A stretch of 64,000 nucleotides of DNA from the NCBI RefSeq assembly GCF_002575655.3, contig NC_053038.3, positions 141,872,885-141,936,884 on the forward strand. Reading direction: 5' to 3'. Each line of letters opens with the position of its first letter. Positions within the stretch are counted from its first letter, which is position 1. The notes under the pieces were generated by a model, which was not told where the DNA came from, did not search any database, and saw nothing but the letters and a program-made list of their open reading frames with translations. Of this stretch, positions 45,756-57,702 are shown piece by piece. The position numbers and the translations under genes are program-made. The DNA is from Aegilops tauschii subsp. strangulata (lineage: Eukaryota > Streptophyta > Magnoliopsida > Poales > Poaceae).

Positions 45756-48700
45756 ATGGCGCCGAAATCCGTCAAGGGCAAGGGCGTGGCTAAGGATGCC
45801 GGAGTGGCGGAGCCGCCGAAGAGTGCGCAGGCGGTGCAGCGGACGCAATCCGCCCTCTTCCCCTCGACAGTTGACGTGTTCGAGCTTCGGAAAGCCTTCA
45901 AGCCCTTGTGGAGGGTGACGACGGGGGGAGAGAAGTCGGGGCATCCAGCCACGCGCGTCATCCCTGCCAACTGCGCCGAGGCCGCCCCAAATCGGTACCC
46001 CTTTTTTGTTGACTATTTTTCCTGCGGGCTTCGTCCGCCCTTCTCCGATTTCTTCAGCGACATCATGCACACCTTTGGCTTCCGCCTCTTGGATTTTACC
46101 CCGAGTGCGGTGGCGTGCATGGCCCTTTTCGCGCACCTCTGCGAGGGTTTCGCCGGGGTGCACCCCAACACGGCGCTCTTCCGCCATTACTTCTTCCCTC
46201 GAATCCAGACGGGAGGCGCCATTTCCGGTTGCGTCACCTGGATCCCAAGGTCCAAGGGAGCGTACCTGGATGGCGCTATGAAGGAGAGGTGGGAAGAATG
46301 GCGGGGCTGATGGTGCTGGATCGAAGAGAAGGACCCACCGGCGTTCTGCGAAGTTCGCCGGGCGCCGCCGGTTCGCAAAAGCGATTGGAGTGACGTCGAC
46401 GCCGATGACGAGAAGCTCACGGTTGCCACCACCAGGATCCTTCGGCTCACCGAGGCCGGGCTCACCCTCGAAATGATCGGGACAGACTTCATCTGCCGAC
46501 GGATCGCCCCACTGCACAACAAAGGGAGGCCAACCTGGCTCTTCACCAACCCCGCCGACATCATGCGGCTTCGCCCCAGCCTCGACCGCAACTTCACGGT
46601 GATGGGGCATGCCCACTTTTCCAACCGAATTTTCCAGCTCGATGTGGGCCGTGACGGCGAGGTTGAGCGGACCGGCAAGGTCGCGAGGGCCGCCGCGAAG
46701 GCCGGCAAGGTCTTCAAGGGGCCCTTGTTCAAGTTGCCTGCGGGAGTGGTCCCGTTGTGCAACAATTCACGCCAGACCGACATCATCGCCATGATGCCGG
46801 ACTGCAATGCGCATGGCCATGACCCGAGCTGGGCCGAGCCGGAGGACGCCGAGGTGCAGCAGTTCTTCGACACCCTGCACGAGGGATATGTCAACGCCGA
46901 CGCCGAGCGGCTGCTCGTCCAGGACACCACCCAGGCGGAACTGGACTACATCGCCACCAGGGCCAGGGAGGCGCAGCTCGCCGAGGAGGCCGGCAGCGCT
47001 GGTGGTGTGGAGGACAAGGTCGCGACGGCCGCGGAGGAGGAGGAGCTCGCCCGATGGGCGGTGGCCGCCAGAGAAGCCAGCAGCGCCGGCACCAAGGCTC
47101 CTCTGGTTGAGGAAGCGGCCGACGAGTCGTCGGAAGAGGGGGCGGGGTTGTTGACCCTCCGGCCACGGGGAGAGGGCGAGTCCTGCGGTGGGCTGGGCCG
47201 CACAGCGGCCAAAATCCTCGGAGGAGGCCACGCGTCAGACGAGGGCCGCGATGGCGAAGAAGGCGGTGAAGGCCGCGGCAGCGAGGAAGAAGGCATCTGC
47301 TTCTTCTTCGTCCACACGCCCGCAGACTCCGCCCTCCTCCCCTCCTCCGGCAGACGCTGACGCGGGGGTCACTTTTGACTACGGATCCCTCAGCCCGAGG
47401 AGGAAGAGGAAAACAGCAGAGGAGGAGGTGGACGACGAGTAAGTATCTGGCCTCTTCTCATCATCTCTGTCTCCTCGATCTGTGCCGCTTGTCTTGACTT
47501 GTTCTCATCTTCGCAGGGACGCGGAGACGCTGGCCCAAAGGGTGAAGAGTGCCAAGACCTCGGCGGGCGGCCATCTCCCGGCTGGTACGTCAAGGGCGCC
47601 ACTGGTGGTGTTGAGCAGCCCGGTCAGCTGCCCCCGGCACAGCCCCCAGCGTAAGTTCATTACCCTCCCCTCGTCGACATGTGTCGGGGGTACGGTACTT
47701 TGGTGCTGACCCTGCCGGGTATGCAGGAGGAGAGCGGCAGCAGTAGGAGCCGCAGAGGGCTACTCCCAACACGCCGCCCCTATCAACCACGCCGCCCCGA
47801 GGGGCGTCTCCGGCAAGGGCGCCAAGCACCGAGCCTACGCACATGGAGGAGGAGGAGGAGAACTTGGGTGCTGGCGGCTTTGCCTCGACGCCAAATGTTG
47901 GCGGGGTGGGGACTCCTTTTTCCCAGCCTGGTACTGGCGCTGGTAAGTCGCTCGCCTCTCGCCCCTGTTCCTTTTTCTTTCTTGCTGACCCTTGGTCTTG
48001 GCCTTGCCTCACCCCCTTCTTCGGTGTCCAGATTCCTCCTCGGTGAACCCAGAGGACGTGGACGCCATCATCGAGGACGTCGCCAAGGCCGCCGAGGCGG
48101 ACCTGAGAGGATCGCCGCCGAGGAGGCCGTCGAGGGCGCTGCTGAGGACGCCGCCAAGGGGCCTGCCGGGGAGGCCGGCAATGTAATGCCCCGAGACCGA
48201 TGCTCTAGAAGCCTTCAATGTTCTTCGTTGTCGTTGTGTGTATTTATTTATTTGTTGCATTCATCATCACATCATCCGCATGTTTTATTAAAACTCTTTG
48301 TTCGTTCGTAGTTGCCGCGTCTCTCAGTTGTCCGTTCCGAGACCAACCCGGGTTTTCGAGTCCCTCTTGTATGGCCGCTTAATCTCCTTGCTCAGTGCTC
48401 AAACCCCTCGCGTGCGCAACCGAAGCTGTCCCGAACTTGACCCGAGCTGTCATGACCATTGGGTCCGGATCATCGCCAAACATCTATAAAACATCACTAT
48501 TTTCTTTGTTGGACTCTCCTAGCTTATTTTTCTTGACAGTCCGATTTAAATCGGAGGGCCCAAATAACCCCTAATCTAATCCCCAGGAGATATATTTTGA
48601 CCAACCCTAAAATTGAGGAGAGATGTCCCATCCTCCAAATTCCTCCGCCGCCGCCGCTCCAAATCCCCCTCGGGATCCATCCCCAATCAGCCTAGCTACT

Positions 48701-51700
48701 TCCTCCAGCCCGAACCCGCAGCCTCCTCCCTCGATCTGCGCAGCCATCCAACCAGCAGCCACACTCCTTCTTCGTCCCCGTGCAGCAGCGAGGAGTGCCT
48801 GACCCCGCCTCATCTCCGCGCGCCGACGAGCTTCGTTCAAGATAAGCAGCGCGCCCCTTTTCTTTTCCTTTTCTCTCCCTTCCCCTGGTTCTTCTCTCCC
48901 CTGACCGCACTATCTTCCTCTTCTCTGGTTCACAGGAGACCACCATGGCCGCAGCATCAAGCTCCGTCGCCGTCGTTTCGTGCCGGGAATGGATGGATCC
49001 ATGAGACCCGCGCCCGGATCTGCCTCTGCCGCGTCATTCCGCCGCCTTGCCAAGTTCCGCGCCAAGCTGCCTCCCCTGCGTCCTCTGCATCGTGTCGCGC
49101 CCTTGTTCCTCTGCCGCGGCCCACGCCATCCTCGGCGAGCAAGCCGCCAGCAGCGCCGCAGCCGTCCTCGTCCACGCGCTCGAGGCGTCGAGCGAGGACC
49201 TCGCTGGCTCGATCTCCTGCCTCCTTCACCCACGCGTCGCCGTGCCCTGCATCCCGCGGCCAGCCGTGCCAAGTCCCTCGTCGCGCCTTTCGCCAAGTCT
49301 ATGCCGCTGCCCTACATCAGTCTGCCTCGCGCCGACCTTCGCTGCTTCCCCACCGTTCCTCGCCTCCCGAAGCAAGTTGCTTCGCCGGCCTCCTCTGCTT
49401 CGCCTGCAAGCCCGCTTCCCCGCCGGACCATCGCCGTTGCCAACAATCGCCCTTGCCTCTGCTTCGAGCGACAGAATAGCGCCTCGCCCGCGTTGACTTC
49501 TCGTCGCGAGGCTCCAGCCGGCCTCGTCCCGATCTGCCAGCCCGCGTCCAGCCTCCCCACCGAGCCGGCCTGTTAGCCCATGGGTGAGCAGCCCCCTCCA
49601 GCCCCTCTCCTGTACACTGTTGGCCCAGCAAGTTTTAGCCCAGTGGATATTTTTTCCCGTTCTGCGAATTTGTCTAATTATCCAGAGAGCTGCCAGTTTT
49701 ATAGAAAAGTCCCTCTAGATCATGCATTTAAAAACTCACCAATGGTGCATCGGATTAAAATGATGTAAATATGAAAAGTGCTTAGAATTTTGTCTAGTTT
49801 CATAATATGCCACTTTCATCCATGTTTAAAATGTTTAAAATGCTGTTTGTTTAAATTTGCTCGAATGCCATGTTAAAATGATTTATTTCATAACTAAATA
49901 ATCGTAGCTCCATTTTAAATAAACTTGATATGTAAATGGGGTAGGAAAATGCCTAGTTTAACTTGTTGCACTTTATTTTCCTGTTTAACAACAATAAAAT
50001 ATGGTTTTAGGCAGAACAGTACCAAATCTAAAATATGCATATGAGGATTTTCTGGAATTGTTGTTTGTTGTTCCGGCCTCATTTAAACTTGCCTAAATAG
50101 TTAGCTTACTTATGCTTCACCTCTTGCCATGTTAAACAACATTTAATATTGTTGGGTACATAACCGAGAGAGAACTAAACAATCGTATGTGGTGTTTCGT
50201 CAATATGCAACTCGTTGCATATTGAGCTCCACTTAATTTGTAGTATTGTTTTGTTGCACTTTGCCATGCCATGCCTCATTAAACCGGACATGCATCATAC
50301 TTGATTGTGCATCATGCCATGTTTATGTGGTGGTTGTTTACTATGTTGTTTGTTTCTTTCCGGGTTGCTTCTCTCGTTAGCTTCGGTTTCGTTCCGGAGT
50401 TGTAAGGATTCGTTCGACTACATCCGTTTGTCTTCTTCATGGACTCGTTCTTCTTCCTTGCGGGATCTCAGGCAAGATGACCATACCCTCGAAATCACTT
50501 CTATCTTTGCTTGCTAGTTGTTCGCTCTATTGCTATGCCGCGCTACCTACCACTTGCTATATCATGCCTCCCATATTGCCATGTCAAGCCTCTAACCCAC
50601 CTTTCCTAGCAAACCGTTGTTTGGCTATGTTACCGCTTTTGCTCAGCCCCTCTTATAGCGTTGCTAGTTGCAGGTGAAGATGAAGTTTGTTCCATGTTGG
50701 AAGATGGATATGTTGGGATATCACAATATCTCTTATCTTAATTAATGCATCTATATACTTGGTAAAGGGTGGAAGGCTCGGCCTTATGCCTGGTGTTTTG
50801 TTCCACTCTTGCCGCCCTAGTTTCCGTCATACCGGTGTTATGTTCCTTGATTTTGCATCCCTTACGCGGTTGGGTGATTTATGGGACCCCCTTGACAGTT
50901 CGCTTTGAATAAAACTCTTCCAGCAAGGCCCAACCTTGGTTTTACATTTGCCTCACCTAGCCTTTTTCCCTTGGGAGTCGCGCATCTCGAGGGTCATCTT
51001 TATTTTACCCCCCGGGCCAGTGCTTGTCTAAGTGTTGGTCCAAACTAGAGCATCGTGCGGGACCATCCCTTGGCAACTTGGGTTACGTCGGTACCTGTAC
51101 GCTTCGCTTATCCGGTGTGTCCTGAGAACGAGATACGTGCGACTCCTATCGGGATTGTCGACACATCGGGCGGCTTTGCTGGTTTTGTTTTACCATCGTC
51201 GAAATGTCTTGTAACCGGGATTCCGAGACTGATCGGGTCTTCCCGGGAGAAGGACTATCCTTCGTTGACCGTGAGAGCTTATAATGGGCTAAGTTGGGAC
51301 ACCCCTGCAGGGTATTATATTTCGAAAGCCGTGTCAGCGGTTATGTGGCAGATGGGAATTTCTTAACGTCCGGTTGTAGAGAACTTGACACTTGACTTAA
51401 CTAAAACGCATCACCCGCGTGTGCAACCGTGATGGTCTCTTTTCGGCGGAGTCCGGGAAGTGAACACGGTTTCTGGGTTATGTTTGACGTAAGTAGGAGT
51501 TCAGGATCACTTCTTGATCATTACTAGTTGATGACCGTTCCGTTGCTCCTCTTCTCGCTCTTATTTGCGTATGTTAGCCACCATATATGCTTAGTGCTTG
51601 CTGCAGCTCCACCTCACTACCTTCTCCTATCCATAAGCTTAAATAGTCTTGATCTCGCGGGTGTGAGATTGCTGAGTCCTCGTGACTCACAGATACTTCC

Positions 51701-53523
51701 AAAATAGTTGCAGGTGCCGACGATATCAGTGCAGGTGATGCAACCGAGCTCAAGTGGGAGTTCGACGAGGACCTTGGTCGTTACTATGTTTCGTTTACTG
51801 ATGATCAGTAGTGGAGCCCAGTTGGGACGATCGGGGATCTAGCATTTGGGGTTGTCTTCTTTTATTTTGGTTCCGTAGTCGGGCCTATGTGTGTACTCTG
51901 ATTGATGTATGATTTATTTATGTATTGTGTGAAGTGGCGATTGTAAGCCAACTCTTTATCCCATTCTTGTTCATTACATGGGATTGTGTGAAGATGACCC
52001 TTCTTGCGACAAAACCACAATGCGGTTATGCCTCTAAGTCGTGCCTCGACACGTGGGAGATATAGCCGCATCGTGGGTGTGACAGGCAAGGCCACCGCTG
52101 AGGAGTCCAGCAAGGGGCCTGCCGGGGAGGCCGGCAGGGCCGCTGCCGAGGAGGAGGAGGTGGTGGCTGATGACCAGCCTTCCTCCTCTGCTGCTTCCGG
52201 CTCCGGCAAGTACCTGAGGGTGAGTGACGACTTGTTCGTCCACCTTCCAGGCACGTCGAGCACCAGGGCACCCATCGAGGGAGAGGTGTTCGACGACGAA
52301 GTGCTTGCCACCGCCGGGCTTGAGGTCGTCGACGAGCCGAGCATCAGTGGCGACGGCTCGCAGGAAGAGCGGCTCCTCCATGCCATGGGCGCCAGCTTCC
52401 GGAAGCTCCAGGCGCTCCACCACGCCCGCCTGGACAAGGCTAAGTCCAGGACGGCGGTGGTGGACAAGGCGGAGGCGGACCTCCAGAAGCGCGTCGCCGA
52501 GACGCAGGACTGGTTCCGCGAAGCTCGCGACGAGCTGAAAGCCGCCCGGGGCGAGCTGCCAAGTGTGACGTGGAGCTCACCACGAAGCTGGCCGACATCG
52601 AGAAGGCCCAGGAGACAGCTGCGGGCTTGGCCGCGACAGCCGAGGCCGCCCGAACCCAGCACCAGGCCGCGCTAAACTCTCAGGAAGAGGACCTCGCTGC
52701 GCGCGAGGAGAAGCTTGCCGCCACGCTTCACGGCAAGGATGAAGAAGTGGAGAAGCTTGTCTTGCAGCAGACCAGCGAGCTGGAGCAGAGGCACAAAGAG
52801 GCGCTCGATGCTCAGGCCCAGGTTCACGCCGACAAGGTAAAGGAGCTGGAGGCGGAGCGGGACGGGCTGAAGGAGCAGGCCCTGAAGCTGTCCCAGGAGA
52901 AGGACACGCTCAACAGCGCCCTGACGGAGGCGCAGGGCGCGGCCATCAGCAGGGCTGGGGAGCTCCTTGAGGCCAACAAGTCTGTCGAGGACCTCACGCT
53001 GAAGCTGGAGGGCCTCGAGGGGATGCTCACGGAGGCCAAAACCCGGGAGGGGATCCTGGCCAAGGAGCTGGAGACCGAGAAGCAGCTGCAGAAGAACGAG
53101 GCCGCCGAGCACAAGGATTTCAAGGAGGGCGTGAACCGCTGGATCGGCCGCCTCGAGGACGTTGCCGGCAGGATCACCGCGTAGTGGGCTACCATGGGGA
53201 TGCCAAGCGTGAGGTACGCCCCGGAGCGCAGCGGGACCACCAACGCCAACCTGACCTTGTTCTTCGAGTGTGTTCTCGGGGCCTTGGAGTAGCTTCACGC
53301 CAACCGGGCGGCCTCGCTGGCCGACGAGGCCCGGAGGCTTTGCAAGGGCGCCATGACCAAGGTTCTCACCAAGCTGGCACACTCGTACCCCGACCTCGAC
53401 TTCGACGCCGCGCTGGAGAGCTTGCCGGAAGGTACCGACCTCGCGCCGCTCAGGGAGCGCATCAAGCCCATCATCAGCCGTGTCGGCGGAATTCTGAGGG
53501 TGGAGGGCCAGCGCCGGGATTAG
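45756..53523 (+). pseudogene. Antisense additional ORF of the inner element ('putative gypsy type' domain plus coiled coil)
   Basis: The start is MAPKSVKGKGVAKDAG. Residues about 70-185 match the plant 'putative gypsy type transposon' domain (Pfam PF04195 as I recall it): PFFVDYFSCGLRPPFSDFF, FRLLDFTPSAVACMALFAHL, ISGCVTWIPRSKGAYLDG. A TGA at 46308 replaces an expected Trp codon. The frame then continues to DFICRRIAPLHNKGRPTWLF and shifts near 47200. Introns with GT/AG borders separate exons ending at 47438 (GTAAGT), 47517-47650 (GTAAGT), 47728-47942 (GTAAGT) and from 48031. The last exon is split by a 3.9-kb solo LTR, resumes at 52090, shifts near 52556, and encodes a long coiled coil (LADIEKAQETAAGLAATAEA). 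Two TAGs (53182, 53278) replace probable Gln codons before the stop at 53521. Antisense ORFs beside the 3' LTR are known in Tat-lineage Gypsy elements. Non-functional copy. Confidence 0.7.
48182..52084 (+). mobile_element. Solo LTR, 3.9 kb, of a long-LTR family (LARD/Sukkula-like)
   Basis: Starts TGTAATGCCCCGAGACCG and ends GGTGTGACA. It is flanked by a perfect 5-bp duplication, GGCAA (48177-48181 and 52085-52089). No second copy of the start sequence, no PBS/PPT and no gag-pol frame lies inside, so it is a single LTR. The interior shows a C-rich pseudo-coding part (48600-49570), an AT-rich middle and a 3' part with 'gtgactcacagatacttcc'. The family name is tentative; orientation is set by resemblance to such LTRs. 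Confidence 0.75.
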
Positions 53524-54042
53524 GCACCCCGTTTCTTATCGCCGCTGCAAGTTCACAACCAAGACAATTGCTATCTCTAGTTAGAACCGCAGCAACAATT
53601 TGATGTAATATGACTCTGCAGCATGTTTAATATCATGCATGTTATTTTCCCGTTCGATTTTCCTTTGTGTGTCCACCCTACGTTAACCGGGTAGGTTTGC
53701 CGGTGCGTAAACCCAGGGCGGCGTCTTGGGGACGGATCCTCATTGGCCAGCCGGGTGTGCTTGCTGCCAGGCGAACCACCTTACCGCCCTTAGCGCGGCC
53801 ACCCGAACTTTCGAGTTTGACTCGAGTCAGAGTCAGGAGTGTTGCCAAGTGCGGAAGGCTACCCCGCCACTCTCGACGCGGCCGCTTTGAGCTGTTGAGC
53901 GGACTCGAAATAGAACAAGGGCGTTGCCAATTGCGGGGGCCCCCTTTGCATGCAGGTTTCTCATACATAGTCAAGATCTCCGAGGACGATAACCTTATAT
54001 ATAAAAGGAAGTAACTCAAAGTTCCGAATGACTTAGCTTTTC
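53524..54042. other. Remnant of the inner element between its antisense ORF and the recombination junction
   Basis: 3'-flank-like sequence then a GC-rich non-coding stretch with 'gttaaccgggtaggtttgcc'. In an intact Tat-type element, pol would lie beyond. It stops at the junction with the duplicated gene segment at about 54043. Confidence 0.5.
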
Positions 54043-55050
54043 TGCCCTGTATGACCATACTTACTTTCATAGGTGTTTCATTATGTAGCATCACTGCACA
54101 TGTTAGCCTCATTATCGTCCATTTGGTGGACATTATAACATCCGTATGGACTCTTACAAAAATTTAGAATCAACCCAATGCTTTTTAAGAGGTTTAGCTC
54201 TGCAGTCCTCTTGTAAGGACTGAACGTTGTCTATCACTGTACTTACCCCTATTGCGGGATTGGTGCAGATATGTAGCCCATTGCTCTTGTTAGTACATTT
54301 TGTCCTATAACGATTGTACTTCCAGGGATTGGTAGTTGATTATGTAGCATCAATCTGCATCTAATCTTCATTATCCTCTATCCCTTCCAGTATTATCATA
54401 TCTATAATTACTCTCTACAAAATGTAGAGTACAGGCAATGCTTATGTAGAAGATTCTGTGCTCGAATTCTTGAGTTATCCTTCCCTTGACATGGAGAAGG
54501 GCATTATAAAGCTGGTGTTAACTGTTAATGTAAGTCAGTCCTTCTAAAGCCTTTATCCTCAACTGCTGTTTAATTTGCTCATACTCCCTATCGTTTACTA
54601 CTGTTTAGTTTGCTGTTTCTATCAAAGTGCATGTTCGTAACAACCGTAAGTTCCAAGTTTTACTTGTAAAACCAAATTCCTTATTCATACCATGCACATT
54701 ACTCAATACTCCCTATATGTATGCTTGTTTTTGTGGATCTATAATCCAGTGTGTGGTGAAGCAGCCCACGTTTGCACCTTGTCAACTCCTGTTTTATCTT
54801 ACTGATGTGGCTGATGATATGAACAACATGCCATGCACATTAACCAAAATAGATACAATGATTGTCTTTGCCCTTCATCTATGCTTGTTATGTTGACATG
54901 GTAATCCGGTAGTGTGGTGAAGCTCCCCGCATTATGAACAATGCCAAATTATGTTATTGATATTTTGAACTTACTCTTTATTTTCTAATTTGAAATTGGA
55001 TGGAATTGACAGCACAGTTATCATCTTTGTTTATACACGTGCAAAACCTG
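54043..55050 (+). repeat. Second copy of the captured-gene segment 43309-44316
   Basis: 1,008 bp, the same length as 43309-44316, with only scattered substitutions (for example 'catagttg' against 'cataggtg'). It includes the exon 6 copy (54427-54530: STGNAYVEDSVLEFL) with the same AG and GTAAGT borders, and ends in the same 'gcaaaacctg' directly before an LTR. Confidence 0.9.
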
Positions 55051-55911
55051 TGTCGGTGTGGAACGACACCTATGGGATCACAAGAATCCCTACTATGGTT
55101 GCCGGGGTGCAGGGTTGCGAGAAGAGCAGGATCAGTAGTCAGCACAAGTATCGTTTACCCAGGTTCGGGCCGCGAGGATGCGTAAAACCCTAGTCGTGCT
55201 TTGGTGGGTGTATTTCAGAGAGTTCTTGAGCTCTCGAACTCGCTATGGTGAGTGCGTGGTTCAAAAGAGCTGAATCCTTTCCCAGTATGCCATGGGCCTC
55301 CTTTTATAGGCCGAAGGGGCTGCCACAGTGGCATACAGGAGGTGGAAAGGCGTACAGTATTGCGAGCTTATCGCTCGCATTACAGGACAAGTTGCATTTA
55401 ATGTGCCGTTGAGGTGTCCCCTAGCTTTATCGGGGACGGGGGTGAGGCCCGTCCCGTCCGTCGCCGCTCCTCCTCGCTTCGACACGCACCCTGGCCAGCG
55501 ATGCGTGCGGCGCCATGTAGGCAGGCAGGCAGCTGAGGTGGCGCGGTGGTAGGGCCTTCATGAAGATCTGCATGCCGCCATGCAGGCGCCTGCTGAGTTG
55601 GCCTGGAAGCTGCATGTTGCCACGCAGGTGCCTACCCAGCTGGTTTGGGCTGGCAGCTGCATGCAAACGGCGGTGAAGACTTGGCTGGTGCGGCCCTGGC
55701 AGTGGTTCTGCTGGCGTCTTCGGCGAGAGCGTTGCCGGGGGGCCCGGCAAGGGTCTTGCCTTGGCGCGCTGTCGTCCCCGGCCAGAATCTTGCCGGGGGG
55801 TCTCGTGGCTCTCCTCGCCAAGGATCTTGTCGAGGGTCGTTGTCTTCTGATCCTCATCTGATCATGAATATGTCTTCACAAAGATCAGCATGCCACCACG
55901 GAGGTGCCTCC

Positions 55912-57502
55912 TGATACGTCTCCAACGTATCTATAATTTTTGATTGCTCCATGCTATATTATCTTCTGTTTTGGACATTATTGGGCTTTATTATTCACTT
56001 TTATATTATTTTTGGGACTAACCTATTAACCGGAGGCCCGGCCCAGAATTGATGTTTTTCCCTATTTCAGAGTTTCGCAGAAAAAGAATATCAAACGGAG
56101 TCCAAACGGAATGAAACCTTTGGGAACGTGATTTTTGGAACGAACATGATCCAGGAGACTTGAACCCTAAGTTAAGGAAGCTTCGAGGAAGCCACGAGGT
56201 AGGGGGCGCGCCTACCCCCCCCCCCCCCGGGCGCGCCCTCCACCCTCATGGGCCCCATGTTGCTCCACCGACGTACTCCTTCCTCCTATATATACCTACG
56301 TACCCCCAAATGATCAGATACGGAGCCAAAAACCTAATTCCACCGCCGCAACCTTCTGTACCCACGAGATCCCATCTTGGGGCCTATTCCGGAGCTCCGC
56401 TGGAGGGGGCAACGATCTCGGAGGGCTTCTACATCAACACCATAGCCCCTCCGATGAAGTGTGAGTAGTTTAACTCAGACCTTCAGGTCCATAGTTAGTA
56501 GCTAGATGGCTTCTTCTCTCTTTTTGGATCTCAATACAATGTTCTCCCCCTCTCTCGTGGAGATCTATTTGATGTAATCTTCTTTTTGCGGTGTGTTTGT
56601 TGAGACCGATGAATTGTGGGTTTATGATCAAGTTTATCTATGAACAATATTTGAATCTTCTGAATTCTTTTATGTATGATTGGTTATCTTTGCAAGTGTC
56701 TTCGAATTATCAGTTTGGTTTGGCCTACTAGATTGATCTTTCTTGCAATGGGAGAAGTGCTTAGCTTTGGGTTCAATCTTGCGGTGTCCTTTCCCAGTGA
56801 CAGTAGGGGCAGCAAGGCACGTATTGTATTGTTGCCACCGAGGATAACAAGATGGGGTTTTTATCATATTGCATGAATTTATCCCTCTACATCATGTCAT
56901 CTTGCTTAAGGCGTTACTCTGTTCTTATGAACTTAATACTCTAGATGCATGCTGGATAGCGGTCGATGTGTGGAGTAATAGTAGTAGATGCAGGCAGGAG
57001 TCGGTCTACTTGTCTCGGACGTGATGCCTATATACATGATCATACCTAGATATTCTCATAACTATGCTCAACTCTGTCAATTGCTCAACAGTAATTTGTT
57101 CACCCACCGTAAAATACTTATGCTATTGAGAGAAGCCACTAGTGAAACCTATGGCCCCCGGGTCTATCTTCATCATATTAATCTTCCAACACTTAGTTAT
57201 TTCCGTTGCCTTTTTACTTTGCTTTTATTTTACTTTGCATCTTTATCATAAAAATACCAAAAATATTATCCTATCATATCTATCAGATCTCACTCTCGTA
57301 AGTGACCGTGTAGGGATTGACAACCCCTTATCGCGTTGGTTGCGAGGATTTATTTGTTTTGTGTAGGTGCGAGGGACTCACGCGTAGCCTCCTACTGGAT
57401 TGATACCTTGGTTCTCAAAAACTGAGGGAAATACTTACACTACTTTGCTGCATCACCCTTTCCTCTTCAAGGGAAAACCAACGAAGTGCTCAAGAGGTAG
57501 CA
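55912..57502 (+). repeat. 5' LTR of the WHAM-like element
   Basis: TGATACGTCTCCAACGTATC to CAAGAGGTAGCA. A 'cctatatatacctacg' TATA-type block lies near 56286. Confidence 0.9.
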
Positions 57503-57513
57503 AGAAGGATTTG

Positions 57514-57531
57514 TGGCGCCGTTGCCGGGGA
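57514..57531 (+). other. Primer binding site, tRNA-Asp type
   Basis: TGGCGCCGTTGCCGGGGA, 11 bp after the 5' LTR. It is the same PBS type as the Athila-type element at 16975. Confidence 0.9.
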
Positions 57532-57702
57532 GGTCTACGCAAAAGTCAACATACCAAGTACCCATCACAAACCCTTATCTCCCGCATTACATTATTTGCC
57601 ATTTGCCTCTCGTTTTCCTCTCCCCCACTTCACCCTTGTCATTTTATTCGCCCTCTCTTTTCCATTCGCCTTCTCCTTTTTGCCCCTCGCTCCTTCTGTC
57701 GT

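Noticed and set aside
45630..46616. 328-codon open frame on the minus strand
   Set aside because: It is the antisense shadow of the GC-rich 'putative gypsy type' ORF; the + strand carries the recognisable domain.
48613..49576. Long Pro/Ser/Ala-rich frames on both strands
   Set aside because: They lie inside the 3.9-kb solo LTR in C-rich DNA, overlap in several frames and have no domain.
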